In this document: piece after piece, positions 18,009 to 26,342 of the stretch
How the letters are laid out: every line of letters starts with the position of its first letter
Numbering within the stretch: the stretch's first letter is position 1
DNA from: Flavobacterium cheongpyeongense
GTDB lineage: Bacteria; Bacteroidota; Bacteroidia; Flavobacteriales; Flavobacteriaceae
Assembly: GCF_003202435.1 (NCBI RefSeq)
Contig: NZ_QJHK01000006.1
Span: forward strand, 124,001-188,000
Direction: 5' to 3'
Length of the DNA stretch: 64,000 bases
Made by a program: the position numbers and the translations under genes
The notes under the pieces: generated by a model
The model's database searches: none
Seen by the model: the letters and a program-made list of their open reading frames with translations, nothing else
What the model was told of the DNA's origin: nothing

Positions 18009-18150
18009 GGAGCTATTCCAGCTTTCCGTTTCAAGTCCTCACAAAAAAGGCTGTATTTTTAATGTTGCAAAAAGAGCTTCTTCCAGTCGCTTTTTTTCAA
18101 CAGGAAATACAACCTTTTTTGCTCCGGGCTTTTCACTCTAATCTGGGCTA
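18009..18150 (+). repeat. Dispersed palindromic intergenic repeat, copy 2
   Basis: Begins GGAGCTATTCCAGC and ends CTAATCTGGGCTA. It shares the exact block CTTTCCGTTTCAAGTCCTCA with copy 1 and has complementary inner arms (GGCTGTATTT against AAATACAACC). It lies directly after the ABC-F stop codon and could also act as a transcription terminator. Confidence 0.75.
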
Positions 18151-18227
18151 AAAGAATTTTCGTTTTTTCAATATGTATTGTTTCGGGTTCAGGCTCTCAA
18201 ATCATAACTTTTTCAGCCTAATATCCC

Positions 18228-19190
18228 TCATTTAATAATACCAATAGATTTTGAATGCATGATTGCTTCACTGCTTTCTTTAAAATAGCAGGCCGAAACA
18301 TCAAGTGTTTCTAAATTGTTCATAATTTTTTTGACTTCTGATTTTTGCATTTTACCAGTTTGCCTGATGTAAACTGCAATTACAGTAACCGGAAAAATTT
18401 TGCAGATTTGCTCATACAAAAAGGGATCATGTTGTGAATCATCGCCTAATAACACATATTTTAGATTCGGATAGAACTCTAAAACATGTTTTATCTTATC
18501 GAATTTATGGTTATGATTGCCTCTTCCGCTCAGAAAAAAATCAGTAATACCTCTTTTGATGTCTTTCAGCAAAATAACAGCTCGTGGCAACTGATGTATT
18601 TTGGTGAATTTTACAATAAACCGATACAGGTTCCATTCACTGCTGGAGATGTAAAAAAAAGCATTCTGTTCGTCTTTATTGTTCCTTCCGGCTGAACTTA
18701 ACGCCTGATAATGCGGCACTACATCTTTAAAAACTTTCCGGTCATTTACATTTTTGAATAACAGGATATAAATTTTCCTAAAAACATTTCTGGTGTGAGA
18801 AATCAAAAAGGTATCATCGATATCAGAAATAATTCCAAGATTTCCCTCATGAGGCCTGATAAAACTGCCTTTGCAAGAGATAATCTCTGTTTTATATTTA
18901 ATGTTCACTTCGTATTCCAACCATCCAAAATGAAATTCCTTTTCGAGTGGAATACAAAACTTAAAATAACCGTCGTTCAAAGTTTTAGTATGGATTTCTT
19001 TTTCGCCCAATTTCAGGTAAACATCAAAATTTAGAATGGTTTTTATCCTAAACTGATTAATAATCGAACGTGCATTTTTTAAGTTTTTCTTTTGAAAATC
19101 ATACTCATAAGTTCTTTTAAAAACATGACCCATTACAATTAATTCCTGTTCATTGGCGTAACCACGATATAATTGTAAGATTGGTTTCAT
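18228..19190 (-). CDS. App1-like phosphatase-domain protein (DUF2183)
   Basis: 320 residues. The HAD-type catalytic signature SDIDDTFLISHT (DxDxT) lies near the middle, followed by FYISSSEWNLYRFI and, later, GDDSQHDPFLYEQI. This is the order seen in the App1 phosphatidate-phosphatase catalytic domain. The N-terminal ~130 residues form a beta-rich region. The likely reaction is dephosphorylation of a phosphatidate-like lipid. The divergent neighbour is a lipid kinase, so the pair may act on related lipids (inference). Confidence 0.85.
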   Translation of the reverse strand: MKPILQLYRGYANEQELIVMGHVFKRTYEYDFQKKNLKNARSIINQFRIKTILNFDVYLKLGEKEIHTKTLNDGYFKFCIPLEKEFHFGWLEYEVNIKYKTEIISCKGSFIRPHEGNLGIISDIDDTFLISHTRNVFRKIYILLFKNVNDRKVFKDVVPHYQALSSAGRNNKDEQNAFFYISSSEWNLYRFIVKFTKIHQLPRAVILLKDIKRGITDFFLSGRGNHNHKFDKIKHVLEFYPNLKYVLLGDDSQHDPFLYEQICKIFPVTVIAVYIRQTGKMQKSEVKKIMNNLETLDVSACYFKESSEAIMHSKSIGIIK

Positions 19191-19309
19191 TTATTGTGTA
19201 TTTTTATATAAGAGTTAATCTGTTGGCTGAAAGTATTATCAAAAACGAATTCAAACCCAACACGTAAGAGTTAAATTAATTATTTTAATTGGTTTTTAAA
19301 TAGAAAATT

Positions 19310-20179
19310 TTGAAAAAGAATATCATATTCGTTGTAAACCCGATTTCAGGAGACCTTGATAAATCTGATTTGATAGAAGCGGTTCAGGAGTTTGCAACCA
19401 CAAATCATTTTGAGTTGGCGGTGTATGAAACCACAGGGAAAAGTGATGCAAAACAAATACAAGCCTTACACAAGCAGTATAATCCGGAACGAATTGTTGT
19501 AGCCGGTGGAGACGGAACTATTAAAATGGTAGCAGAGGCGATGGAACAGCACGATGTAATCATTGGTATTTTGCCTGCCGGCTCTGCTAACGGTTTGTCT
19601 GTCGATTTAAATTTACCATCAACAATTGATGAAAACCTGAAAATAGCTTTTTTGAGTCATTATATCGAAATGGATATGATTTGCATCAATGGCAAAAAAA
19701 GTATTCATTTAAGTGATTTAGGTCTCAATGCCGATCTGGTAAAAAATTATGAAGAAAGCGATATACGCGGTTTTTGGGGTTATGCCTTGCAGGCATTTAC
19801 GACTCTCACAGAATCCAATGAACCGTTTGTTGCCACAATTACGGCAAACAAAGAAACGGTTGACCATGTTGCGAGAATGATCGTAATTGCCAATTCACAA
19901 AAGTACGGAACAGGCGTAACTATCAATCCAAGAGGCGCAATGAATGACGGAAAATTTGAATTGGTTATCCTGAAAAATCTGGATTTATTGTTAATTGGAA
20001 AAATTATTACAGGTAATATGCCTGTTGATTCTGAAGATGTTGTCATTATTTCTACAGACAAGGCAACAATTCAAACCGATTATCCGGTGAGCTTTCAGAT
20101 TGATGGTGAATATTGCGGATCTCAGACTTTACTGGAAATTCATATTCTGCATAAACAAATGAAGATTGCGATACCGTAA
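19310..20179 (+). CDS. Diacylglycerol/sphingosine kinase-family lipid kinase (YegS-like)
   Basis: 289 residues. The kinase nucleotide-binding motif GGDGT is at 66-70 (VVAGGDGTIKMVAEAM), with N-terminal VVNPISG and a later LPAGSANGLS. This fits the DAGK catalytic family. The protein starts with a rare TTG at 19310 (TTG AAA AAG AAT); no in-frame ATG exists before the catalytic motif, so TTG is required. Convergent with the next gene (2 bp between stops) and divergent from the App1-like phosphatase. Confidence 0.88.
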   Translation: MKKNIIFVVNPISGDLDKSDLIEAVQEFATTNHFELAVYETTGKSDAKQIQALHKQYNPERIVVAGGDGTIKMVAEAMEQHDVIIGILPAGSANGLSVDLNLPSTIDENLKIAFLSHYIEMDMICINGKKSIHLSDLGLNADLVKNYEESDIRGFWGYALQAFTTLTESNEPFVATITANKETVDHVARMIVIANSQKYGTGVTINPRGAMNDGKFELVILKNLDLLLIGKIITGNMPVDSEDVVIISTDKATIQTDYPVSFQIDGEYCGSQTLLEIHILHKQMKIAIP

Positions 20180-20181
20180 AA

Positions 20182-21327
20182 TTATTTAAACGGATTTCGC
20201 TCCTGCCAATCGGTTTTGGGTTCCAGGTAATTAAAAAAGCGGGCAATGTTATGATTGATCAAAGCATTGCTATGGGTGATTAATCCGTACATTTTTACGG
20301 GTTTGGCTCCCACAGAACTTTTGATTTCAAGAGCAGTTCTGGCGAATACAATTGTTTCAAAACCTTTTTTAATGGAGTATCCGATCATGTCGTAAAGCAT
20401 GTTTAGATAAAGCATCTTTTCGCGCTGCACACTTTCATCATAACCTAAAAAATAAGTATCCATCACAGTTCCGTTTTTTATCAGTGTATTGAAACCTACG
20501 AGTTTTTCGTCTAAAAAATAACCATAAAGCAGAAAGTCATCTTTCATGATTTCTTTAAAAAAGCTAAAATGATTGCGGGCGAGGAAAAAAGTATTAAAAG
20601 GCGCATTCTTTGCAACATGAAAATAGAGGTCGTAAATTACATCTTCATACTTTTTAATATCAGAAAAGGACATTTTTTGTTTTACGATTCCGTCTGCTTT
20701 TTTTCTGGCACGTTTGTACTGATCCCGGTATTTTTTGGATAAAGCATCAATATAATCCTGTTCAGTCTTCCAGTTTTTATTGATTTTAAAAACCATATTG
20801 GGTTGGGTAGAAAACGTATAATTGTTTTTGAATTCAGTTTGCAGAGGCGCGATTTCTTTTGCAGTAAAATCTTTTAGACTGGTAATATGAACCTTTTTTC
20901 CAGTCGCTTTTAAATCTTTTTTGAGCTGATTAATGGCTTTATGCAGTGTTTTTACAGCTTTAGACTCTTTGATGTTTTTAGCAAAAGCAAAAGCATTTTG
21001 TCCTGTCAGCATATTGTTGCCAACGAATAATACATGTGAAGCAAAATTTCGAAGGGCAAAATTCCGGACAGAAGTTTTCAAGCATTTGTCACGTTCTCCA
21101 AATGATTCGAGTTTTTCTGCAAATAAAAATTGGGTCAGGGCAATGCCGATAAGTTTTTCTTCTTCAAAAAAGCCGATAAAATGACACGTCATATTTACCG
21201 GAGAAGAATTTTCCAGAACTTCCAGATATTCTCGGGTCAAAAAAATATTATCTGCAGCCAGTAAGTTCCATTCTAAAGGCAGTGATAACACGCTTTTGTA
21301 TATTTGGAAAGAATAAGTTGTATTCAA
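20182..21327 (-). CDS. FemAB/GNAT-like acyltransferase-fold protein
   Basis: 381 residues. The C-terminal half carries the pattern of the Acetyltransf_6/peptidogalycan-recognition group (KKYRDQYKRARKKA, LLYGYFLDEKLVGFNTL, MDTYFLGYDE, LYLNMLYDMIGYSIKKG). There is no signal peptide or membrane segment. The substrate is not known; related proteins transfer aminoacyl or acyl groups in envelope or lipid biosynthesis. Its stop is 2 bp from that of the lipid kinase gene. Confidence 0.75.
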   Translation of the reverse strand: MNTTYSFQIYKSVLSLPLEWNLLAADNIFLTREYLEVLENSSPVNMTCHFIGFFEEEKLIGIALTQFLFAEKLESFGERDKCLKTSVRNFALRNFASHVLFVGNNMLTGQNAFAFAKNIKESKAVKTLHKAINQLKKDLKATGKKVHITSLKDFTAKEIAPLQTEFKNNYTFSTQPNMVFKINKNWKTEQDYIDALSKKYRDQYKRARKKADGIVKQKMSFSDIKKYEDVIYDLYFHVAKNAPFNTFFLARNHFSFFKEIMKDDFLLYGYFLDEKLVGFNTLIKNGTVMDTYFLGYDESVQREKMLYLNMLYDMIGYSIKKGFETIVFARTALEIKSSVGAKPVKMYGLITHSNALINHNIARFFNYLEPKTDWQERNPFK

Positions 21328-21447
21328 GATTGTGAGCTAATTTCTTCAAAATTAGATAATAGTTGCAATAATTTTTTTTCTTTAAGTTATTATTAAGAGA
21401 ATCCGCTTGAAATCTAAATTCAAACGGATTCTGTTTCTGTAGTTTTA

Positions 21448-21936
21448 TCAGGCATATGCGCAAACAATTCCACCAATAATGGTAAGGGTGAGCATCCAGT
21501 ATCCGGCGTGAATAAAGATGTATTTCCATGATTTTCTTTCGAATAAACCATTAATTCCAATTAGAGGAAAAGCAAAAAATAAACCCGACATAAAACCATG
21601 AAGGGCTCCATGTTTAAAAGTGCGGTAAGCTGTTTCGTAATCTGCCATAAAAGCATGATAAGATGGCTTGGCACTTGCTATCATTGTAGGTCCGCCAATC
21701 ATCCCCAAGGCTCCCGACTGGTGAATTGTAAACGACATTAAAGCCATTGAAATCAATACGGAGAAAATATAAGTAAAGCCAAATATTTTGAGCATATTGC
21801 CTTTTCTTAGATCGTCTTGTGTAAAATTATTTTCTTTCATCCAGATGGTTCCAAATACCATTGGATTGTACCAGATAAATCCGACTACCAGTGTCACAAC
21901 TGCTGATGCCAGAAATGTAATAAAGTTAATTTCCAT
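21448..21936 (-). CDS. DUF1761 four-helix membrane protein
   Basis: 162 residues. About four transmembrane helices, with the DUF1761 opening FLASAVVTLVVGFIWYNPMVFG and the conserved WM..N following. The molecular role of the family is unknown. It stands alone, 120 bp downstream of the FemAB-like gene's start. Confidence 0.85.
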   Translation of the reverse strand: MEINFITFLASAVVTLVVGFIWYNPMVFGTIWMKENNFTQDDLRKGNMLKIFGFTYIFSVLISMALMSFTIHQSGALGMIGGPTMIASAKPSYHAFMADYETAYRTFKHGALHGFMSGLFFAFPLIGINGLFERKSWKYIFIHAGYWMLTLTIIGGIVCAYA

Positions 21937-22055
21937 AAAATAAGGTGTTTATGATTAGTTAGTCAAATTTAATTAAAAATTTAGCGTGAAGGATATTTTA
22001 TTTAGAGTATTAAAATCCTGTTTTTTTTTACTTATTAACACTTTATTGACATTGC

Positions 22056-22086
22056 TTGTGCTGAAGGTTTAAATCATATAATTTTG
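22056..22086 (+). promoter_or_regulatory. Promoter of the LRR gene
   Basis: TTG (22056-22058), 20 bases, TAATTTTG (22079-22086), an exact match to the Bacteroidetes consensus. The leader would be about 19 bases and contains a run of eight C (around 22101-22108), an unusual tract in such AT-rich DNA. Confidence 0.7.
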
Positions 22087-22112
22087 CAGCAAACATTGAG
22101 CCCCCCCCAACT

Positions 22113-22754
22113 ATGCGAAAATTGTGTTTTTTGTTTGTACTATTTGCTTTATCAAATTCAGTTTTTGCAGATACGGTTTCTGATAAAGAGAAATACGCCC
22201 TGATTAAAATATATCAGGCAACAAATGGAGGGGAGTGGAAAATAAAATGGGATTTAACATCTTCAGTTTCTGCCTGGTTTGGTGTCGAAATTAGGAATGG
22301 TCAGGTTGTCGGACTTAATTTAGCAGGTAATAATCTTAAAGGCGAATTGCCTTCAACTATTGGAGATTTAGAGCATTTAGAAACACTTGCGCTTTTTAAT
22401 AATGAAATAGAAGGGAGTCTGCCAGATTCTGTATATGAAATTTCAACTTTGAGAGTATTGCTTTTAAGTAATAATAAATTCTCAGGAAGTTTAAGTCATA
22501 AAATAGGCGACCTTAATTTTTTAGAAAACCTGAGTTTGTTTGATAATAATTTTCATGGTGAAGTACCAAAAGAACTGGAAAAACTTCATCATTTGTCCGA
22601 AATGAACCTTTCGTATAATAAATTTAAAGGTTCCGTTTCAAAAAAGCTCACTTTGCTTGACGCTTTAAATATGACCATGCTGGATGAAAAAGGATATCCT
22701 TTTTTGCTTGACGAAAATATAGAAAAAGATAGTAGTAATATTACCGTAAATTAA
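22113..22754 (+). CDS. Secreted leucine-rich repeat protein
   Basis: 213 residues with a cleavable signal peptide (LFVLFALSNSVFA). An N-terminal cap resembles plant-type LRR proteins (YALIKIYQATNGGEWK). About five 24-residue repeats of the form L.L..N...G.LP..IG.L..L follow. Such proteins normally mediate protein contacts; the partner is unknown. No type IX sorting tail is visible, so it may remain periplasmic. It has its own promoter and terminator and is monocistronic. Confidence 0.88.
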   Translation: MRKLCFLFVLFALSNSVFADTVSDKEKYALIKIYQATNGGEWKIKWDLTSSVSAWFGVEIRNGQVVGLNLAGNNLKGELPSTIGDLEHLETLALFNNEIEGSLPDSVYEISTLRVLLLSNNKFSGSLSHKIGDLNFLENLSLFDNNFHGEVPKELEKLHHLSEMNLSYNKFKGSVSKKLTLLDALNMTMLDEKGYPFLLDENIEKDSSNITVN

Positions 22755-22815
22755 TCGTGCTTATGAATGAATTTTACTCGTGAAAAAAGTTGATTAATAT
22801 ATTTAGTTAATTGTG

Positions 22816-22844
22816 AAAAAACCGTAATTCGTTACGGTTTTTTT
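22816..22844 (+). terminator. Terminator after the LRR gene
   Basis: AAAAACCGTAA, TTCG loop, TTACGGTTTTTTT: an 11-base stem with a stable UUCG tetraloop and a T run. Confidence 0.92.
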
Positions 22845-22969
22845 ATGCCAAAAAGTATAATTTAACACAGGAACAGTAACATTTTGCTTTTTTTTCATAA
22901 CTTTAAGTAATGAATTAAAAAGCATTTTGACTAAAAATAAAATAAATTCTAACCTTTAATAATAAAGTC

Positions 22970-23275
22970 ATGGTAATACATTATCAGGGAAAACAACACG
23001 GAAAAAGTACTAAATTCACTATCAGAATAATTGGTAACAATCTTTCGAAAAGCAGTTCCAACTACCAGATAGATTTGTTGGTAGCAGACAAGCGGTTACC
23101 TTTATTTACTTCTGAAATTCATCAGAGTTTATCTAATTGCCTTAGAGAGATCTATCTGTTCAGGAAATACAACGGAATCACTTTTGAAGAATCTTCAGAA
23201 AAAATCGAAACATTGTTGGTGCCTTATGACAAGGTGTTGTACGATTATAATAAGTATGCTTTGTTTAGGGCTTAA
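22970..23275 (+). CDS. Small conserved-looking protein of unknown function
   Basis: 101 residues, soluble, no signal peptide. The composition is ordinary and the frame is intact from ATG to stop, with a terminator immediately behind it. Its N-terminal half (HGKSTKFTIRIIGN) looks like beta strands and the C-terminal half is helical (EIHQSLSNCLREIYLFRKY). I do not recognise a family. Confidence 0.7.
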   Translation: MVIHYQGKQHGKSTKFTIRIIGNNLSKSSSNYQIDLLVADKRLPLFTSEIHQSLSNCLREIYLFRKYNGITFEESSEKIETLLVPYDKVLYDYNKYALFRA

Positions 23276-23278
23276 ACT

Positions 23279-23309
23279 AAAAAAAGGCTGCAATTCGCAG
23301 TCTTTTTTT
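23279..23309 (+). terminator. Terminator after the 101-residue gene
   Basis: AAAAAAGGCTGC, loop AATTC, GCAGTCTTTTTTT: a stem with one G-T pair and a T7 run. Confidence 0.85.
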
Positions 23310-23458
23310 GTATCTAAGTTAGGATTTTTATAATCCGGGACTGCTGTTATACCCATTATAGTCATTTAACAACTCGGAAACTTTCCGGAATAATACCGAT
23401 ACAATATAAAAACAGGCTAATTTTTATTACACAATATTGGAATATATAATTGGTATCA

Positions 23459-23503
23459 GGAGCTATTTACTTCGTCAGTTCGCTATCGTGTACAGTTGGG
23501 CTA
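23459..23503 (+). repeat. Dispersed repeat, short copy 3
   Basis: GGAGCTATTTACTTCG ... CAGTTGGGCTAAGG: the same end sequences as copies 1 and 2 but only 45 bp. Part of its interior (TTTACTTCGTCAGTTCG) recurs at 3304-3320. The gap 23310-23690 otherwise shows no gene. Confidence 0.55.
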
Positions 23504-23670
23504 AGGCATTGATTTTCATAAGAAATAGAGAGTTCACATTTGCAAATCAAATATACTGCTGTTTAAAGTATAACCGCAGCCTTTAACTTCCCGATACGAT
23601 CAAACTCACTTTGCTGTATACCGAAGTGAGCGATAAAAGTATTCGAAAAATAACACTTCTATTTGATGAT

Positions 23671-23700
23671 TTGTAGGATAATAATTAAAATGTATATTTA
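23671..23700 (+). promoter_or_regulatory. Candidate promoter for the cloverleaf leader
   Basis: TTG (23671-23673), 19 bases, TATATTTA (23693-23700), seven of eight consensus positions. The predicted start (about 23707) falls at the 5' edge of the structured RNA below. Confidence 0.45.
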
Positions 23701-23704
23701 CAAA

Positions 23705-23776
23705 GTATACGCTACTGAATAGCGGGTTTGCTTCCTAAAAAGGAGGGATAGTCGCTATAAAGTAGCGACTATATAC
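23705..23776 (+). ncRNA. Predicted 72-nt cloverleaf RNA upstream of the ATPase gene
   Basis: A closing stem GTATA (23705-23709)/TATAC (23772-23776) encloses three hairpins in a row: CGCTA/TAGCG with loop CTGAA (23710-23724); CTTCCT/AGGAGG with loop AAAA (23731-23746); and a perfect 9-bp stem TAGTCGCTA/TAGCGACTA with loop TAAAG (23749-23771). Almost every base is accounted for. It is not a tRNA: there is no T-loop sequence, no CCA-type acceptor and the arm lengths are wrong. It may be a leader of the ATPase transcript or a separate small RNA. Confidence 0.5.
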
Positions 23777-23850
23777 AAGTTGGTGGCAAGCGCACGAAAA
23801 CTGCACAATAGAACCCTTTTTAAACGACAAAATTTCAAAAACTATGTTAA

Positions 23851-23887
23851 TTTTACATTTTAGTGTAAAATAATATATATATATTTG
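23851..23887 (+). promoter_or_regulatory. Second promoter and inverted repeat of the ATPase gene
   Basis: An exact -7 element TATATTTG (23880-23887) lies 28 bp before the ATG. Just upstream is the inverted repeat TTTTACA-TTTTAG-TGTAAAA (23851-23870), which overlaps the -33 region and could be an operator. No good TTG is seen, so activation may need a factor. Confidence 0.5.
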
Positions 23888-23915
23888 CTTATTATTTACA
23901 ATAAATACAATTATT

Positions 23916-25223
23916 ATGTTGTTGCAATTTTCAGTTAAGAACTTCAAAACTTTTAAAGAGAAAACTTCTTTAAACCTTGTTGCGTCAAACTATGACAAAG
24001 ATACCCGAGAAGTCGATAATATTTATAATGACAATAAATTCGATATTAGACTACTTAAAAGCGCTGTAGTTTATGGGGCAAATGCTAGCGGAAAAAGCAA
24101 ATTTTTTGAAGCGCTAAATTTCATGAAATTTTTTGTTATTTCAAGCTCAAAAGATAGCCAAAAAGGAGATGAAATCGATACTGAGCCATTTAAATTAAGT
24201 AGCGAAACTGAAAATTCTCCATCAGAATTTGAAGTTGTATTTACACAAAATGATGTGATGTTCCGCTATGGCTTTGAGGTTGATAAAAAAAGTGTGATTT
24301 CTGAATGGCTTTATTATAAACCTAAAACTAAAGAAATTGAACTTTTTTACAGAGATGGTGATATTTTTGAAACACATTCTAGAAACTTCACTAAAGGAAA
24401 AACAGTTATTAAAGAAGGACTTGTGAGAAACAACGCTCTATTATTATCTGTTTCTGCTCAATTTAACGATAAAACTTCTATTGAAGTAATGGATTGGTTC
24501 AAAGAACTTAAAACTATCTCGGGACTCAATGAATCTGGTTATAGAGGTTTTACATTAAGCAAAACTGATGATCCTAATCAAAAAGTAAAAATTTTAAATT
24601 TGTTAAAAGCCGCTGATTTGGGAATTCAAGATATTAATCTTGAAAAGATTGATTTAGCAAATCTTCCTAAAGATATGCCAAAGGAACTCAAAGATAGAAT
24701 TACTAAAGAAGTTATTGACGACAAGAAAGAAATTCTTTCAGACGTTTTAACTTCTCACAAAAAATTTGATTCTAACAAAAAAGCTATTGACTTTATTAAT
24801 TTTTCATTGTTTGATGATGAATCATCTGGAACTAAAAAATTCTTTGCTTTAACTGGTCCTATTTTAGATGTTATTGAAAATGGTTACACTCTAATTGTTG
24901 ATGAACTTGATTCAAAACTACATCCTAATCTAGTTTGTAAAATCGTTTCCTTATTTAATTCAAAAGAATTTAATAAAAAGAATGCGCAATTAATTTTTAA
25001 TACTCACGATACAAACCTTCTAAGTTCTGGATTATTTAGACGTGACCAAATTTGGTTTACTGATAAAAATAAATTTGGCGAAGCCAAACTTTATTCTTTA
25101 GCGGATTTTAAATCTGACGAAGTCAGAAAAAACGAATCATTTGAAGAAAATTACATTAAGGGTAAATATGGAGCGATTCCATATTTAGGATTTTTTAATA
25201 ATCTTGATAATATTCTGCCGTAA
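23916..25223 (+). CDS. AAA family ATPase (AAA_21/RloA type, AbiLi-like)
   Basis: 435 residues. N-terminal LLQFSVKNFKTFKEKTSL is the usual opening of OLD/SMC-like ATPases. Walker A is GANASGKS (54-61); a late Walker B is TLIVDELDSKLHP, and the H-loop is IFNTHDTNLL. Together with the RloB-like gene that follows, this matches the two-gene AbiL abortive-infection pair. ATPases of this type sense infection and gate a partner nuclease-fold effector. The gene is AT-rich like its neighbours, and it is preceded by structured RNA and its own promoter. Confidence 0.88.
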   Translation: MLLQFSVKNFKTFKEKTSLNLVASNYDKDTREVDNIYNDNKFDIRLLKSAVVYGANASGKSKFFEALNFMKFFVISSSKDSQKGDEIDTEPFKLSSETENSPSEFEVVFTQNDVMFRYGFEVDKKSVISEWLYYKPKTKEIELFYRDGDIFETHSRNFTKGKTVIKEGLVRNNALLLSVSAQFNDKTSIEVMDWFKELKTISGLNESGYRGFTLSKTDDPNQKVKILNLLKAADLGIQDINLEKIDLANLPKDMPKELKDRITKEVIDDKKEILSDVLTSHKKFDSNKKAIDFINFSLFDDESSGTKKFFALTGPILDVIENGYTLIVDELDSKLHPNLVCKIVSLFNSKEFNKKNAQLIFNTHDTNLLSSGLFRRDQIWFTDKNKFGEAKLYSLADFKSDEVRKNESFEENYIKGKYGAIPYLGFFNNLDNILP

Positions 25224-25224
25224 T

Positions 25225-25929
25225 ATGAGAATGAAGGATAAAAAAGCAGAACAGGCTCTAGATAAAGAAAAGCATAGAGCACAATTAAAAGCTAAACGTA
25301 GAGCAGAAACCAGTATTGAAAGACTAGAACCTGTATTAACCAAAAAACCAACAATTCTAATAGTTTGTGAAGGTAAAAATACAGAACCATCATACTTTAA
25401 TCAATTTAGACTTACATCAGCTACAATCGAACCTGTTGGAGAAGGATTTAATACAATATTTTTAGTTAATCGAGCAATACAACTAGCAAATCAAACTAGT
25501 TACGAACAAGTTTGGTGTGTTTTTGATAAAGATGATTTTGATAATATTGACTTTAATAATGCAATTTTACTAGCTGATGCAAATGGTTTTGGTATAGCAT
25601 ATTCTAATCAAGCATTTGAATATTGGATTCTACTTCATTTTAATGACCATCAAGGTGGTGGAATGCATAGAGATGAGTATAACGAGAAATTAAATAAATC
25701 TTTGAAAGAATTTAATATTACCTATGATGGCAAAAAAAGTAAAATGATAACCGAAGAAATTTTTGATTTACTTGATGGAATTGATCAGAAATCTGGAAAA
25801 GAGCGAAAAATTCTAGCTATTGAAAGAGCTGAAAAAATTTACAACAGATTTGACCACCATAATCCTGCAAATGAAGAATCATCAACAACGGTTTACAGAT
25901 TAGTAAGAGAATTATTAAAATATTTATAA
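25225..25929 (+). CDS. RloB-family protein (Toprim-like, AbiLii-like effector)
   Basis: 234 residues from the ATG at 25225, which follows the ATPase stop by 1 bp; a longer frame from 25204 would overlap it. The RloB pattern is clear: PTILIVCEGKNTEPSYFNQF (Toprim-type Glu), then VWCVFDKDDFDN (acidic DxD) and NQAFEYWILLHF. The first ~35 residues are highly basic and may bind nucleic acid. It is predicted to be the nuclease-like effector of the ATPase/RloB pair. It overlaps no other gene and is followed by the structured element and terminator hairpin. Confidence 0.88.
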   Translation: MRMKDKKAEQALDKEKHRAQLKAKRRAETSIERLEPVLTKKPTILIVCEGKNTEPSYFNQFRLTSATIEPVGEGFNTIFLVNRAIQLANQTSYEQVWCVFDKDDFDNIDFNNAILLADANGFGIAYSNQAFEYWILLHFNDHQGGGMHRDEYNEKLNKSLKEFNITYDGKKSKMITEEIFDLLDGIDQKSGKERKILAIERAEKIYNRFDHHNPANEESSTTVYRLVRELLKYL

Positions 25930-25946
25930 TAGAAAAAATGCCAGAC

Positions 25947-26083
25947 ACCAACAGCAAGGGATTCGTTGCGTGTGAAGCACGAACAATGAAGCCCGTGTTG
26001 AACGGAACCGCTGATATTCCGCTACTATGGGTTTTTCGATAAATGAGTTATAAGAATTTCAAGAGGCTCGCGCCTCTTTTTTT
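25947..26083 (+). ncRNA. Structured repeat element, copy A, ending in a terminator hairpin
   Basis: Shares with copy B (26798-26943), in the same order and nearly the same spacing: ACCAAC, AGGG, TTCG, CGAAC, AATGAA, the exact 15-mer GAACGGAACCGCTGA (26000-26014), TCCG, ATAAA, and ATTTC.AGAGG. It folds as an outer stem AAGCCCGTG/TATGGGTTT around an inner stem CGGAA/TTCCG whose loop is CCGCTGATA. The 3' end is the hairpin AAGAGGC-TCGC-GCCTCTT with a T run (26061-26083), which should terminate the ATPase/rloB transcript. It may derive from a group II intron domain I fragment; this is unproven. Confidence 0.55.
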
Positions 26084-26236
26084 GGAAGTAGTTTCTGCTT
26101 GGTTTTCTCGTGTTTTCCTTCACTTTTAGGCATAGATCCCTTACCCATAAATCAATCCCGCTGCGCAGTCTTTTTCAGATTTTGCCAGCGGAATATCCAT
26201 AAATTAAATTAATTTAGCGTGATTTATGAACATGAA

Positions 26237-26310
26237 GAGCCCTGTGAAGGGAGACTTTCACGTACGGTTCCGTGAGAAGGTAAGGGTGAAATTCTCTTCC
26301 GTGACTCGAT
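26237..26310 (+). ncRNA. Group II intron domains V and VI (intron 3' end, no RT)
   Basis: 26237-26270 is exactly 34 nt with domain V architecture: GAGC at the 5' end (catalytic AGC), a GAGA tetraloop (positions 15-18), the CG bulge at 25-26, closing GGTTC, and all pairs formed except C6/C29, normally G-C. Domain VI follows as a stem (GG.AAGGG against CTCTT.CC, outer GAG/CTC) with an unpaired A at 26304. The sequence then ends GAT at 26310, so the A is 7 nt from a canonical AY 3' end. No reverse transcriptase or maturase is encoded nearby. Confidence 0.75.
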
Positions 26311-26342
26311 TAGCAGAAAGCATAACCAAAAATCCGCAGAAA

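Noticed and set aside
23705..23776. tRNA
   Set aside because: The cloverleaf shape and 72-nt length are suggestive, but stem lengths (5, 5, 6, 9) are wrong and no T-loop or anticodon context is present.
26226..26342. N-terminal extension of the 147-residue protein
   Set aside because: These codons coincide with intron domains V and VI, whose RNA structure explains the sequence better.
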